Below, in pieces: positions 1 through 5,797 of a stretch of DNA of 14,840 bases. Position 1 is the stretch's first letter, and the number at the start of each line of letters is the position of its first letter. The DNA comes from Christensenellaceae bacterium. GTDB lineage: Bacteria > Bacillota > Clostridia > Christensenellales > Aristaeellaceae. A program made the position numbers and the translations under genes. Where the stretch lies: contig JADGQP010000015.1 in NCBI GenBank assembly GCA_017881705.1, positions 1 through 14,840 of the forward strand, written 5' to 3'. The notes under the pieces are model-generated. The model was not told the DNA's origin. It did not search any database and was given only the letters and a program-made list of their open reading frames with translations.

Positions 1-1
1 G

Positions 2-907
2 CCGCTGTACGACAGTGAAGGTGGCAAGGCGACCCTGCGCTACAACCGTACCGGCGGCGTAAGCGACCTGCCGGACGAGAACACGATTGAACTGCAAACC
101 GCGAGCCGCCTCCTGCGCCTGACCTACCAAACCTATTCCACGCTCACGGGTACGGTGGTGTACCAGGGCGCGCTGTACCGCGGGCCGGCGGATACGCAAA
201 ACACGGCCGCGCAGGGTGCGGGCAAGGCTTTCTCAGTGGACTTCACCCTAAGCAGTCAGTTGGTTGCTTCGACCGATACGCAGGGCAAGGATCTGCTGAC
301 GCGGACGATTCAGATGACGCTTTCACCGGATTATACGCCGGATAACACGCAGGACGAAACCGATACGCCCACGGACGAGCAAAGCGCGCGTTTCCACACA
401 TTTACCCCGCTGGACATCGGGTTTACCAGCGTTTTTTCAAGCGGACAGGCGAAAAACGCTTCTACCACCGCCGACCTCAAGCTGACCGTGTCCGGCGAAC
501 AGCTACCGGAAGTGATTACAGCTTCGTTTACCGGAAAAACGAAAAGCAAGTGGACACCCGATGCGGTAGATACCCAGGCGGCGACTCCGCTGGACACGAT
601 GGATGCCAATTCGCTTACCGCATTGTTTGCACAGGCCGCCGTGAAAGGCGGGCTGATGCTGCTTCCTTATCTGGGATTGCCAACCGCGACGACTGCCGTT
701 ACAACCGCCGCGACAGATGCGCTGGCCGCTACGGACATTCCGACCGCTACGGACATTCTGACCGCGACTGACATTCCGACCGCTACGGCTATTCCGACCG
801 CGACGGCTATTCCGACCGCGACGGATACCGCAAAAGCGAACGATACCGCTGTCCCACCGGCAGCGACGGAAGCGTCGCAAACGCCTGCAATCAGCCCCGC
901 GCCTTGA
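2..907 (+). CDS. Unrecognised, probably exported protein, 3' part only
   Basis: The reading frame is open from the left window edge, so the true start lies upstream and about 301 codons are visible. The GTG at 155 is in frame but has no clear ribosome binding site and lies inside the continuous frame, so it is probably not the start. I do not recognise the family. The visible part is rich in Thr, Ser, Asp, Gly and Gln, with short alternating hydrophobic stretches that suggest beta structure, and it has almost no Cys. These traits are common in extracytoplasmic proteins, but the N-terminus that would carry a signal peptide is outside the window. A weakly hydrophobic stretch (about LFAQAAVKGGLMLLPYLGLP) precedes a low-complexity Thr/Ala/Asp/Pro tail with a TATDIP-like hexapeptide repeated about six times. 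No LPXTG-type anchor is present at the C-terminus. The frame is real in my judgement; the function is unknown. Confidence 0.7.
   Translation, partial: PLYDSEGGKATLRYNRTGGVSDLPDENTIELQTASRLLRLTYQTYSTLTGTVVYQGALYRGPADTQNTAAQGAGKAFSVDFTLSSQLVASTDTQGKDLLTRTIQMTLSPDYTPDNTQDETDTPTDEQSARFHTFTPLDIGFTSVFSSGQAKNASTTADLKLTVSGEQLPEVITASFTGKTKSKWTPDAVDTQAATPLDTMDANSLTALFAQAAVKGGLMLLPYLGLPTATTAVTTAATDALAATDIPTATDILTATDIPTATAIPTATAIPTATDTAKANDTAVPPAATEASQTPAISPAP
731..838 (+). repeat. 18-bp tandem repeat encoding TATDIP-type hexapeptides
   Basis: There are six consecutive 18-bp units starting at 731, 749, 767, 785, 803 and 821. The first five match the pattern ACGGAC/CTATTC-C/T-GACCGC-T/G closely; the sixth is degenerate. 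They encode TDIPTA, TDILTA, TDIPTA, TAIPTA, TAIPTA and TDTAKA. Being a multiple of three bases, copy-number change would keep the frame open. It lies in the C-terminal tail of the unidentified protein. Confidence 0.9.
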
Positions 908-918
908 TCGGCGGGTTT
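896..918 (+). terminator. Weak hairpin at the end of the first gene
   Basis: CCCGC (896-900) can pair with GCGGG (911-915), with one further C-G pair (902 with 910) across a bulge, followed by only three T residues. The stop codon of the upstream gene sits in the loop. It is short and T-poor, so at best a weak or factor-assisted terminator. Confidence 0.25.
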
Positions 919-958
919 GCATAGTACGACAAAATACAACCGAAATACATCTTTCATC

Positions 959-987
959 TTGACACGTTCAGGGCCGCGGTATATACT
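959..987 (+). promoter_or_regulatory. SigA-type promoter of glnN
   Basis: A perfect -35 TTGACA (959-964) is separated by exactly 17 bp from a -10 TATACT (982-987). The start of transcription would be near 993-995, giving a leader of about 95 nt before the GTG of glnN. This is the best promoter in the window by match to consensus. No GlnR-type operator (TGTNAN7TNACA) was found around it. Confidence 0.85.
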
Positions 988-1000
988 CCACGCATACAGC

Positions 1001-1040
1001 AACGGCGCTGAGGATTGTTTTACATTCCATCGGCGCCGTT
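1001..1040 (+). promoter_or_regulatory. Stem-loop in the glnN leader
   Basis: AACGGCGC (1001-1008) is exactly complementary to GCGCCGTT (1033-1040). The stem extends inward by a wobble, a G-C and an A-T pair to 11 bp, leaving an 18-nt loop. It would begin only a few nucleotides after the predicted transcription start. No T-run follows, so it is not an intrinsic terminator. It could stabilise the mRNA 5' end or bind a regulator; it does not match a riboswitch that I recognise. Confidence 0.55.
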
Positions 1041-1089
1041 CTCGTATACATGCCCGAATGAAGGCCAATCATCACAGGAGGGACAGCAC

Positions 1090-3180
1090 GTGAAAAATGC
1101 TTGCGAAAAGTTTGGGGAGTCCGTATTCAACGACGCTGTCATGCAAAAGCGCTTACCCAAAGAAACCTACAAAGCTCTGAAGCGTACGATCGAAGAGGGA
1201 CGCTCGCTGGATCCAGCGATTGCGAGCGTGGTCGCCAACGCCATGAAGGACTGGGCGCTTGAACTGGGAGCTACCCATTACACGCATTGGTTCCAACCCA
1301 TGACCGGCATCACCGCCGAAAAACACGACGCGTTCATCAAGCCTATCGGCGAGGGGAACGTAATTCTGGAGTTCAGCGGTAAGGAATTGGTACAGGGTGA
1401 ACCCGATGCCAGCTCTTTCCCCAGCGGCGGCCTGCGCGCCACGTTCGAAGCCCGCGGCTACACCGCGTGGGATCCCACGAGCTACGCTTTTATTAAGGAT
1501 GGAACGCTGTGCATCCCCACCGCTTTTTGCAGCTACGGCGGCGAAGCGCTGGACAAGAAAACGCCGCTGCTGCGCTCCATGCAGGCGTTAAACAAACAGG
1601 CGGTGCGCGTGCTCAAGCTGTTTGGCAACGAGGACGTAAAACGCGTGTATCCGACCGTCGGCCCTGAGCAGGAGTATTTCCTGATCGACAAGGAAGACTA
1701 TAAAAAGCGCCCCGACCTGATCGCCACCGGCCGCACGCTCTTTGGCGCCAAACCGGCGAAGGGTCAGGAATTGGACGACCATTATTTCGGCGCCATTCGC
1801 CCGCGCGTATCCGCATTTATGAAGGACCTGAATGAGGAACTGTGGAAGCTGGGCGTATATAGCAAAACCGAGCATAACGAAGTGGCTCCCGCGCAGCATG
1901 AGATGGCGCCGGTGTTCGCCACCGTCAACGTGGTTGCCGACCATAACCAGCTGGTTATGGAAATGATGAAGCGCGTTGCCGACAGGCACGGCCTGGTGTG
2001 CCTGCTGCACGAGAAACCCTTCGACGGCATCAACGGCAGCGGCAAGCACAACAACTATTCCCTCTCCACCGATACCGGCGTGAACCTGCTGGATCCGGGC
2101 GAAACGCCCCGGGAGAACGCCCAGTTCCTGCTGTTCCTGGCCGCGATAATCGAGGCTGTGGATAACTACCAGGATCTTCTGCGCGTGTCCGTCGCCTATG
2201 CCGGCAACGATCACCGCTTGGGCGCCAACGAAGCGCCGCCTGCCATCATCAGCATTTTCCTGGGCGACGAGCTGACCGCGGTTATCGAATCCATCGCCAG
2301 CGACAGCGCCTACAAAGGACACAAGAAGGAGCAGATGCTTCTGGGTGTGGATGTGCTGCCCGAGTTCCCCAAGGACAATACCGACCGTAACCGTACCTCG
2401 CCCTTCGCGTTTACCGGCAATAAGTTTGAGTTCCGCAGCCTGGGCTCCTCGCAGTCCATCAGCGGGCCGAACGTAGCACTCAACACCGCTATTGCCGAGA
2501 GCCTTTGCAACTTTGCCGACGAGCTTGAAAAGGCCGACGATTTCACCGCCGAGCTTAACAAGCTGATTCGCCGCGTGATCCGGGAGCATAAGCGCATCAT
2601 ATTCAACGGCAACGGTTACGACCCTGCATGGGTCATCGAAGCCGAAAAGCGCGGCCTGCTCAATATGCGTACCACCGTGGACGCCGCGCCTTGCTTTATC
2701 GCAAAAAAGAATATCGCGCTGTTTGCCAAGCACAGCGTGTATTCTGAAACCGAGGTGCACAGCCGCCACGAGATCCGCCTTGAAAAGTATGTGAAGGTCA
2801 TCAACATTGAGTCGCAATGCATGTCCGACATTGCGCACAGGATGATCCTGCCCGCCGCGTTGGAATATGCCAAGGAAGTAGCCAAGGAAGCGGGATTGAA
2901 AAAGGCCGTTTCCGCTGCTATTTCGCTTGCCACCGAAACGTCGCTGCTTACCAAGCTCAGCGAGCAGACCGCCGCGCTTTACACCGCTGTGGAAGCGTTG
3001 GACAAGGCGACCGCCAGCCAGGACTCCGGGCTGGATATGCTTGAGCAGGCCGCTTACAGCCGCGATTCGATTATCTCCGCCATGACGGAAGTGCGCAAGC
3101 ACGCGGACGTTCTGGAAGGGATCGTTGCCAAGAAGTATTGGCCGATGCCCACCTATCAGGATATTCTGATGTACGTATAA
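1090..3180 (+). CDS. glnN: Glutamine synthetase type III (GSIII)
   Basis: Cytoplasmic ATP-dependent ligase that makes glutamine from glutamate and ammonia, a main entry point for nitrogen. It has 696 codons, typical of GSIII (about 700) and much longer than GSI/GSII. I chose the GTG at 1090 because a perfect AGGAGG lies at 1076-1081, 8 nt upstream, and the family N-terminus fits; a TTG at 1015 would place the start inside the leader stem-loop. Visible signatures are GPEQEYF (191-197) and EHNEVAPAQHEMAPVF (from 261), which carry metal-binding glutamates, NGSGKHNNYS (315-324) of the nucleotide/glutamate site, and DRNRTSPFAF (from 432) followed by GNKFEFR. The C-terminal part is long and helical, as in the family. 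It has its own strong promoter and is probably monocistronic. Identification is firm; regulation is not visible apart from the leader hairpin. Confidence 0.97.
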   Translation: MKNACEKFGESVFNDAVMQKRLPKETYKALKRTIEEGRSLDPAIASVVANAMKDWALELGATHYTHWFQPMTGITAEKHDAFIKPIGEGNVILEFSGKELVQGEPDASSFPSGGLRATFEARGYTAWDPTSYAFIKDGTLCIPTAFCSYGGEALDKKTPLLRSMQALNKQAVRVLKLFGNEDVKRVYPTVGPEQEYFLIDKEDYKKRPDLIATGRTLFGAKPAKGQELDDHYFGAIRPRVSAFMKDLNEELWKLGVYSKTEHNEVAPAQHEMAPVFATVNVVADHNQLVMEMMKRVADRHGLVCLLHEKPFDGINGSGKHNNYSLSTDTGVNLLDPGETPRENAQFLLFLAAIIEAVDNYQDLLRVSVAYAGNDHRLGANEAPPAIISIFLGDELTAVIESIASDSAYKGHKKEQMLLGVDVLPEFPKDNTDRNRTSPFAFTGNKFEFRSLGSSQSISGPNVALNTAIAESLCNFADELEKADDFTAELNKLIRRVIREHKRIIFNGNGYDPAWVIEAEKRGLLNMRTTVDAAPCFIAKKNIALFAKHSVYSETEVHSRHEIRLEKYVKVINIESQCMSDIAHRMILPAALEYAKEVAKEAGLKKAVSAAISLATETSLLTKLSEQTAALYTAVEALDKATASQDSGLDMLEQAAYSRDSIISAMTEVRKHADVLEGIVAKKYWPMPTYQDILMYV

Positions 3181-3216
3181 AGGTCGTCGCCAACGTAAGG
3201 CGTACGAGCCGTAAGC

Positions 3217-3251
3217 GATTCCCGCCCGCAGACCGACTGCGGACGGGAATT
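3217..3251 (+). other. Stem-loop downstream of glnN
   Basis: The arms 3217-3231 and 3237-3251 pair over 15 bp with one mismatch and one G-U wobble around a 5-nt loop (ACCGA). The core is TTCCCGCCCGCAG against CTGCGGACGGGAA. No T-run follows, so it is more likely a 3'-end stabilising or pausing structure than a complete intrinsic terminator. It lies 36 nt after the glnN stop codon. Confidence 0.6.
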
Positions 3252-3370
3252 CCCGGCTCATCAAACAATACCCCTGAGCGCACCGGACAGGCGCTCGCCA
3301 TAAGCAGTCAAAAGCAAGCCTACATTCGCACCGCAGGAAGATTCTCCTTCGTTGTAACCATCGTTCAAAG

Positions 3371-3396
3371 ACGAGCCTATGGCAGGCTTGTTTTTT
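3371..3396 (+). terminator. Intrinsic terminator downstream of glnN
   Basis: An 8-bp stem, ACGAGCCT (3371-3378) with AGGCTTGT (3384-3391, one G-U pair), encloses a 5-nt loop. It is followed by a run of six T (3391-3396, the first T shared with the stem). This is a standard Rho-independent terminator on the + strand. It would give the glnN mRNA a 3' untranslated tail of about 215 nt, or could end a separate small RNA in 3181-3396. Confidence 0.75.
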
Positions 3397-3414
3397 AGCA
3401 TGTAAATTTCTTGA

Positions 3415-3450
3415 ATCCAACGAAGCGGAAACGATCGTAATCGTTTGGAT
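3415..3450. repeat. Nested inverted repeat in the glnN-dinB gap
   Basis: The inner arms AAACGAT (3429-3435) and ATCGTTT (3440-3446) are exact complements around a CGTA loop. The outer arms ATCCAA (3415-3420) and TTGGAT (3445-3450) are also complementary and overlap the inner arm by two bases, so the two pairings partly compete. No gene is linked to it directly. It could be part of the same repeat-rich block that continues to 4056. Confidence 0.5.
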
Positions 3451-3554
3451 ACCGTATCGATATTGATTGCATGCGTTTTGGTATTCTTCACACAGGCACG
3501 GCTTGCGAAGGTGAAAAGTGGAATCGCCCATGGAAAGAAAGCATGGAACGTCCT

Positions 3555-3666
3555 GAATGGAAGCAATAAACCCTGTTAACGGTTTGCTTGTTCGCGGCGT
3601 GGATCGCCCAGAATAGATGCAATAGACCCTGTTAAAGGTTCGCTTGTTAGCGGCGCGGAACGCGCC
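3555..3666. repeat. Two-copy 56-bp direct tandem repeat
   Basis: Copies 3555-3610 and 3611-3666 align without gaps at 46 of 56 positions by my count. Shared blocks include CCCTGTTAA (3571-3579 and 3627-3635) and GCTTGTT (3586-3592 and 3642-3648). A more diverged third match to the end of the unit (GTGGAATCGCCCA, about 3518-3530) lies just upstream. It does not encode a credible protein, and no promoter or terminator logic is visible in it. Confidence 0.8.
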
Positions 3667-3679
3667 TAGAGGGAGGGCT

Positions 3680-4056
3680 ATCGGAGCCTGCACCGATGTT
3701 TCGCGTCGCAGGCCGAAAGCATAATCCCTAATATAGGAGTGCAAGCCCTTCCCTGTGGGGTTTGCACGGGGCCTTCCTGTGGGAGCCCCGGGCGGTTTCT
3801 CCCTTCGGAACCGCCTGTGGGCTCCCTGTTGTATGCAAAAAAGGAGATATCGCGCCTGTGAGCGTGGGGGAACGGAGTTTCGCGCCTGTGGGCGCGACCA
3901 AAGGGCTTTGCGCTCGCCCTTTGGGAACCTTCGCAGGAATCCTTCGCACGCCCCCGAAGGGTGCAGGGGCGAGCGGAAAGCCACTGCTCGCACCCGCAGG
4001 TGCGAAACCCTGCCTCCGTTTCCCGGGAAGGCAGGGGAGGGGCCAACCCCCTCCCC
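3680..4056. repeat. Dense cluster of short palindromes, no gene
   Basis: At least nine near-perfect hairpins lie almost end to end: 3680-3697, 3741-3765, 3768-3789, 3791-3815 (nested in a wider GGGAGCCC/GGGCTCCC pair 3781-3826), 3881-3896 (CGCGCC-TGTG-GGCGCG), 3898-3924, 3941-3960, 3988-4005 (TCGCACC-CGCA-GGTGCGA), 4008-4036 and 4034-4056 (GGGGAGGGG against CCCCTCCCC). The word CCTGTG recurs five times, at 3752, 3776, 3814, 3855 and 3885, mostly at hairpin tips. Open frames crossing this block are low-complexity, lack ribosome binding sites and are not credible. It resembles an intergenic palindromic repeat (REP-like or BIME-like) rather than a gene. The identity of the element is inference. 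Confidence 0.75.
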
Positions 4057-4078
4057 AAAACAGCGCTTTCACGCGCCT

Positions 4079-5323
4079 TCACTTAAAATACGGCTCCGGA
4101 TGCACCACGTGCTCCTCCTCCGGGTTGATCTTGCCAAGCGGGCGATCATACAGCATAATGGCGCGCTGGATGGCGAAATGCCCGTAACGCTCGCGGATAT
4201 CGTCAATGGTCTGCTCCAGAATCTGCCGCTTCTGGCGAGCCGCGTCCTCCGGCAGAAAGGACAGCTGCATCAGCGCGCCGGCGGGGGAAAGGCAGCTTAC
4301 GCTGACACCCAGGGAACGCAGGGGAGTCCCCTCCTGCCAGTTGGCTTGCAGCAGGGCGTAGCAGGTTTCAAACAGGTCGAAGCTGCAGTCGGTATCGAAC
4401 GCGAGCTTTTGCTGACGCTGAAACCACTCCAGCGTCGCACTGCGTATGGACAGCTGCACCACGCGCCCCGTTACGCGGTGCTTGCGCATACGGGAGGCGA
4501 CGCTTTCGCACAGCCCGTACAGCGTAATGCGCGCGTCGTAAAGGGTGAGGATATCGTGCACGGTGGTCAGCGAATTGCCTACGCTTTTCATTTTGGGCTG
4601 CGCATCCTCGGCAATAACCGAGGCCGCGTCGTTCCCGCGGGCAAAACCGCTGAGCATCAGCCCCGTTTTGCCAAAAATCGCTTTAAGCGTGCCCGGCTCA
4701 ACCTCCGCAAGCTGCCCCACGGTGAAAATGCCTATGGCGTGCAGCTTTTGCGAGGTCGCCCGGCCGATGAACAGCAGATCGCTCACTGGCAGGGGGTCCA
4801 GCACCGTCCGCCGGTTTTGTGCGCAAACCATGCTTACGCCGTCGGGTTTTTTCAGGTCGCTTCCCAGCTTGGCAAAAATGCGGTTGTCGCTCACCCCGAC
4901 GCTTAAAGTAAGTCCGGTTTCCTCGCGTACGGTGTGGCGCAGATGGTTGGCGATGCGAAAGCCGTCATCAATCTCCACCCGCGGACCGCTTACGTCCAGC
5001 CACGCCTCATCCACGCCGAAGGGCTGCACGTGGTCGGTATAGCGGGAGAAGATACGCCGAACAATGCCACTGTAACGAAGCACTTCCTCAAAATCGGGCG
5101 CAATGGTGCGCAGATCGGGGCAGCTTTGCCGTGCCTGCCAGATGGCCTGCCCCGTAATAACCCCGCACCGTTTGGCGGGCATGTTTTTGGCCAGCACGAT
5201 GCCGTGGCGCATCGCCGGATCGCCGCACACCGCCAGCGGAAGCTCGCGCCATTCGGGATGGGTCACACAGGCGACCGAGGCGTAAAAGTTGTTCAAATCG
5301 GCATGAAGCACCACCCTGCTCAT
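4079..5323 (-). CDS. dinB: Y-family translesion DNA polymerase (DinB / Pol IV type)
   Basis: Error-prone polymerase that copies past damaged bases. It has 414 codons, typical for the family. The ATG at 5321-5323 is preceded by AAAGGAGG (5333-5340 on the minus strand) at good spacing. Residues 7-17 (HADLNNFYASV) hold the first catalytic Asp (D9), with Y14 at the steric-gate position. PFGVDEAWLDV (101-111) holds the second acidic pair, D105 and E106. A fingers motif GIVLAKNMPAK follows near residue 41, a helix-hairpin-helix region (LLFIGRATSQKLHAIGIFTVGQLAE) comes mid-protein, and then the little-finger domain. The PFG-DE-WLDV variant is the one I know from clostridial DinB-like proteins, in place of the usual P-S-DEA-LDV. 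The C-terminus ends in HVVHPEPYFK. The promoter carries LexA-box sequences, so SOS control is expected. Just after the stop there is only a weak GCGC hairpin followed by TGTTTT (4060-4076, minus strand). Confidence 0.93.
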   Translation of the reverse strand: MSRVVLHADLNNFYASVACVTHPEWRELPLAVCGDPAMRHGIVLAKNMPAKRCGVITGQAIWQARQSCPDLRTIAPDFEEVLRYSGIVRRIFSRYTDHVQPFGVDEAWLDVSGPRVEIDDGFRIANHLRHTVREETGLTLSVGVSDNRIFAKLGSDLKKPDGVSMVCAQNRRTVLDPLPVSDLLFIGRATSQKLHAIGIFTVGQLAEVEPGTLKAIFGKTGLMLSGFARGNDAASVIAEDAQPKMKSVGNSLTTVHDILTLYDARITLYGLCESVASRMRKHRVTGRVVQLSIRSATLEWFQRQQKLAFDTDCSFDLFETCYALLQANWQEGTPLRSLGVSVSCLSPAGALMQLSFLPEDAARQKRQILEQTIDDIRERYGHFAIQRAIMLYDRPLGKINPEEEHVVHPEPYFK

Positions 5324-5379
5324 GGCGGTTCCCTCCTTTAGGCGGCAGCACCCCGAATTTAGATATACCAGCGATAAAA

Positions 5380-5391
5380 GAACTAACGTTC
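5380..5391. promoter_or_regulatory. LexA (SOS) box at the dinB transcription start
   Basis: GAAC-TAAC-GTTC matches the Bacillota LexA core GAACN4GTTC exactly. It sits directly at the predicted dinB start of transcription (about 5391, minus strand), where repressor binding would block initiation. This is the strongest evidence that dinB is damage-inducible here. Confidence 0.75.
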
Positions 5392-5397
5392 CCCTAT

Positions 5398-5426
5398 ATT
5401 ATACAAACAAGCGTTCCCATATGCAA
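5398..5426 (-). promoter_or_regulatory. SigA-type promoter of dinB
   Basis: Read on the minus strand, the -10 is a perfect TATAAT (5398-5403). It is preceded at 17 bp by TTGCAT (5421-5426), a partial -35. The start of transcription would be near 5391, about 70 nt before the ATG. LexA-type sequences overlap the start and the spacer. Confidence 0.7.
5405..5416. promoter_or_regulatory. Second, imperfect LexA-like box
   Basis: On the minus strand this reads GAAC-GCTT-GTTT, one base from the GAACN4GTTC core. It lies in the spacer between the -35 and -10 of the dinB promoter, a sensible position for repression. It could bind LexA cooperatively with the perfect box 25 bp away; alone, it is a weak match. 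Confidence 0.4.
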
Positions 5427-5442
5427 TCGCTATATATGGGAA
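5414..5442. repeat. Inverted repeat across the dinB -35 region
   Basis: TTCCCATAT (5414-5422) is an exact complement of ATATGGGAA (5434-5442), with 11 bp between. The arms flank and partly cover the dinB -35, so it could be an operator for a second regulator, or a by-product of the overlapping GTTCC/GGAA LexA-like half-sites. Confidence 0.55.
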
Positions 5443-5451
5443 TGAATGTTC
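5440..5451. promoter_or_regulatory. Third, imperfect LexA-like box
   Basis: On the plus strand this reads GAAT-GAAT-GTTC, one base from the GAACN4GTTC core, with a following G as in the extended consensus on the other strand (CGAAC). It lies upstream of the dinB -35. It might contribute to a LexA array or be a chance match. Confidence 0.3.
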
Positions 5452-5518
5452 GCATACCTACAAGCGACAGTAGACAGGCATCGCAAAGATAGGCGGGCTT
5501 CCACGCACGAGCCAAATA

Positions 5519-5527
5519 TGCTATAAT
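5519..5527 (+). promoter_or_regulatory. Extended -10 promoter upstream of yitT
   Basis: TGC-TATAAT (TG at 5519-5520, perfect -10 at 5522-5527) is an extended -10 element. No good -35 is present at 17 bp (TTCCAC, 5499-5504), which an extended -10 can tolerate. Transcription would start near 5534 and leave a leader of about 264 nt before the YitT start codon. Confidence 0.55.
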
Positions 5528-5607
5528 AGCGAAGGTTTCGCGGAAAAACTCATGCTATAGACGTGCGCGGCGCAGGCAGGCTCAGCCTTCCCACACCCGA
5601 GCAGTTA

Positions 5608-5753
5608 TTGCGTTTTGCGGCGCTGTGAACCGCAAGCGACAGCATGGGGCGGCCTACTACATGCTGCAAAACGCAAGCGATAGTATGGAGCGGCCTCTAC
5701 GTGCTGTGAACCGCAAGGGAAAGCGCGGCTCAGCTAAAACATACCGTGAGCCG
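5608..5753 (+). promoter_or_regulatory. Repeat-structured 5' leader of the yitT gene
   Basis: Three related units of about 40 nt begin at 5622, 5663 and 5703. All start with GCTG, carry (A)ACCGCAAG or AACGCAAG and then a purine-rich GCGA/GGGA stretch; the first two also share a GGAG/GGGG-CGGCCT block. TTGCGTTTTGC (5608-5618) is an exact inverted copy of GCAAAACGCAA (5666-5676) in unit 2, and CGGCTCA (5726-5732) pairs exactly with TGAGCCG (5747-5753) just before the ribosome binding site. No T-run and no recognised riboswitch core are present. An RNA-level role is inference. A hairpin this close to the ribosome binding site (5786-5792) could affect translation. Confidence 0.5.
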
Positions 5754-5797
5754 GAATAACCAGTCTGCTGCGGAGGCAGAAAGTAAGAGGAGAACGT

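Noticed and set aside
1015..1089. In-frame TTG start 25 codons upstream of glnN
   Set aside because: It lies in the leader stem-loop with no ribosome site, whereas the GTG at 1090 has AGGAGG at 8 nt and matches the family N-terminus.
3170..3180. TGTACGTATA, resembling an AraR half-site
   Set aside because: It lies in the last codons of glnN, has only one good half, and no arabinose gene follows.
1588..3993. 801-codon open frame on the minus strand opposite glnN
   Set aside because: It is antisense to a certain glnN gene, lacks domains and a ribosome binding site, and its 5' part runs through the palindrome block. It is a GC-rich shadow frame.
3680..4056. CRISPR array
   Set aside because: There is no constant repeat length, no regular spacers, and the recurring words are only about 6 bp at irregular distances (24, 38, 41 and 30 bp).
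4034..4056. Intrinsic terminator for dinB at the GGGGAGGGG/CCCCTCCCC hairpin
   Set aside because: On the minus strand the TTTT run comes before this hairpin rather than after it, so it does not have terminator order.
3678..4082. Minus-strand frames of 114-134 codons within the palindrome block
   Set aside because: The Arg/Pro/Gly-rich peptides simply reflect the palindromes, and two frames are open at once with no coding signal to choose between them. I treat the block as non-coding.
3755..4906. 383-codon open frame on the plus strand crossing the palindrome block into dinB
   Set aside because: It is low-complexity, has no credible ribosome binding site, and overlaps dinB antisense over most of its length.
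5460..5797. tRNA gene or T-box in the yitT leader
   Set aside because: No cloverleaf, TTCGANNC loop, acceptor pairing, T-box sequence or terminator T-run was found.
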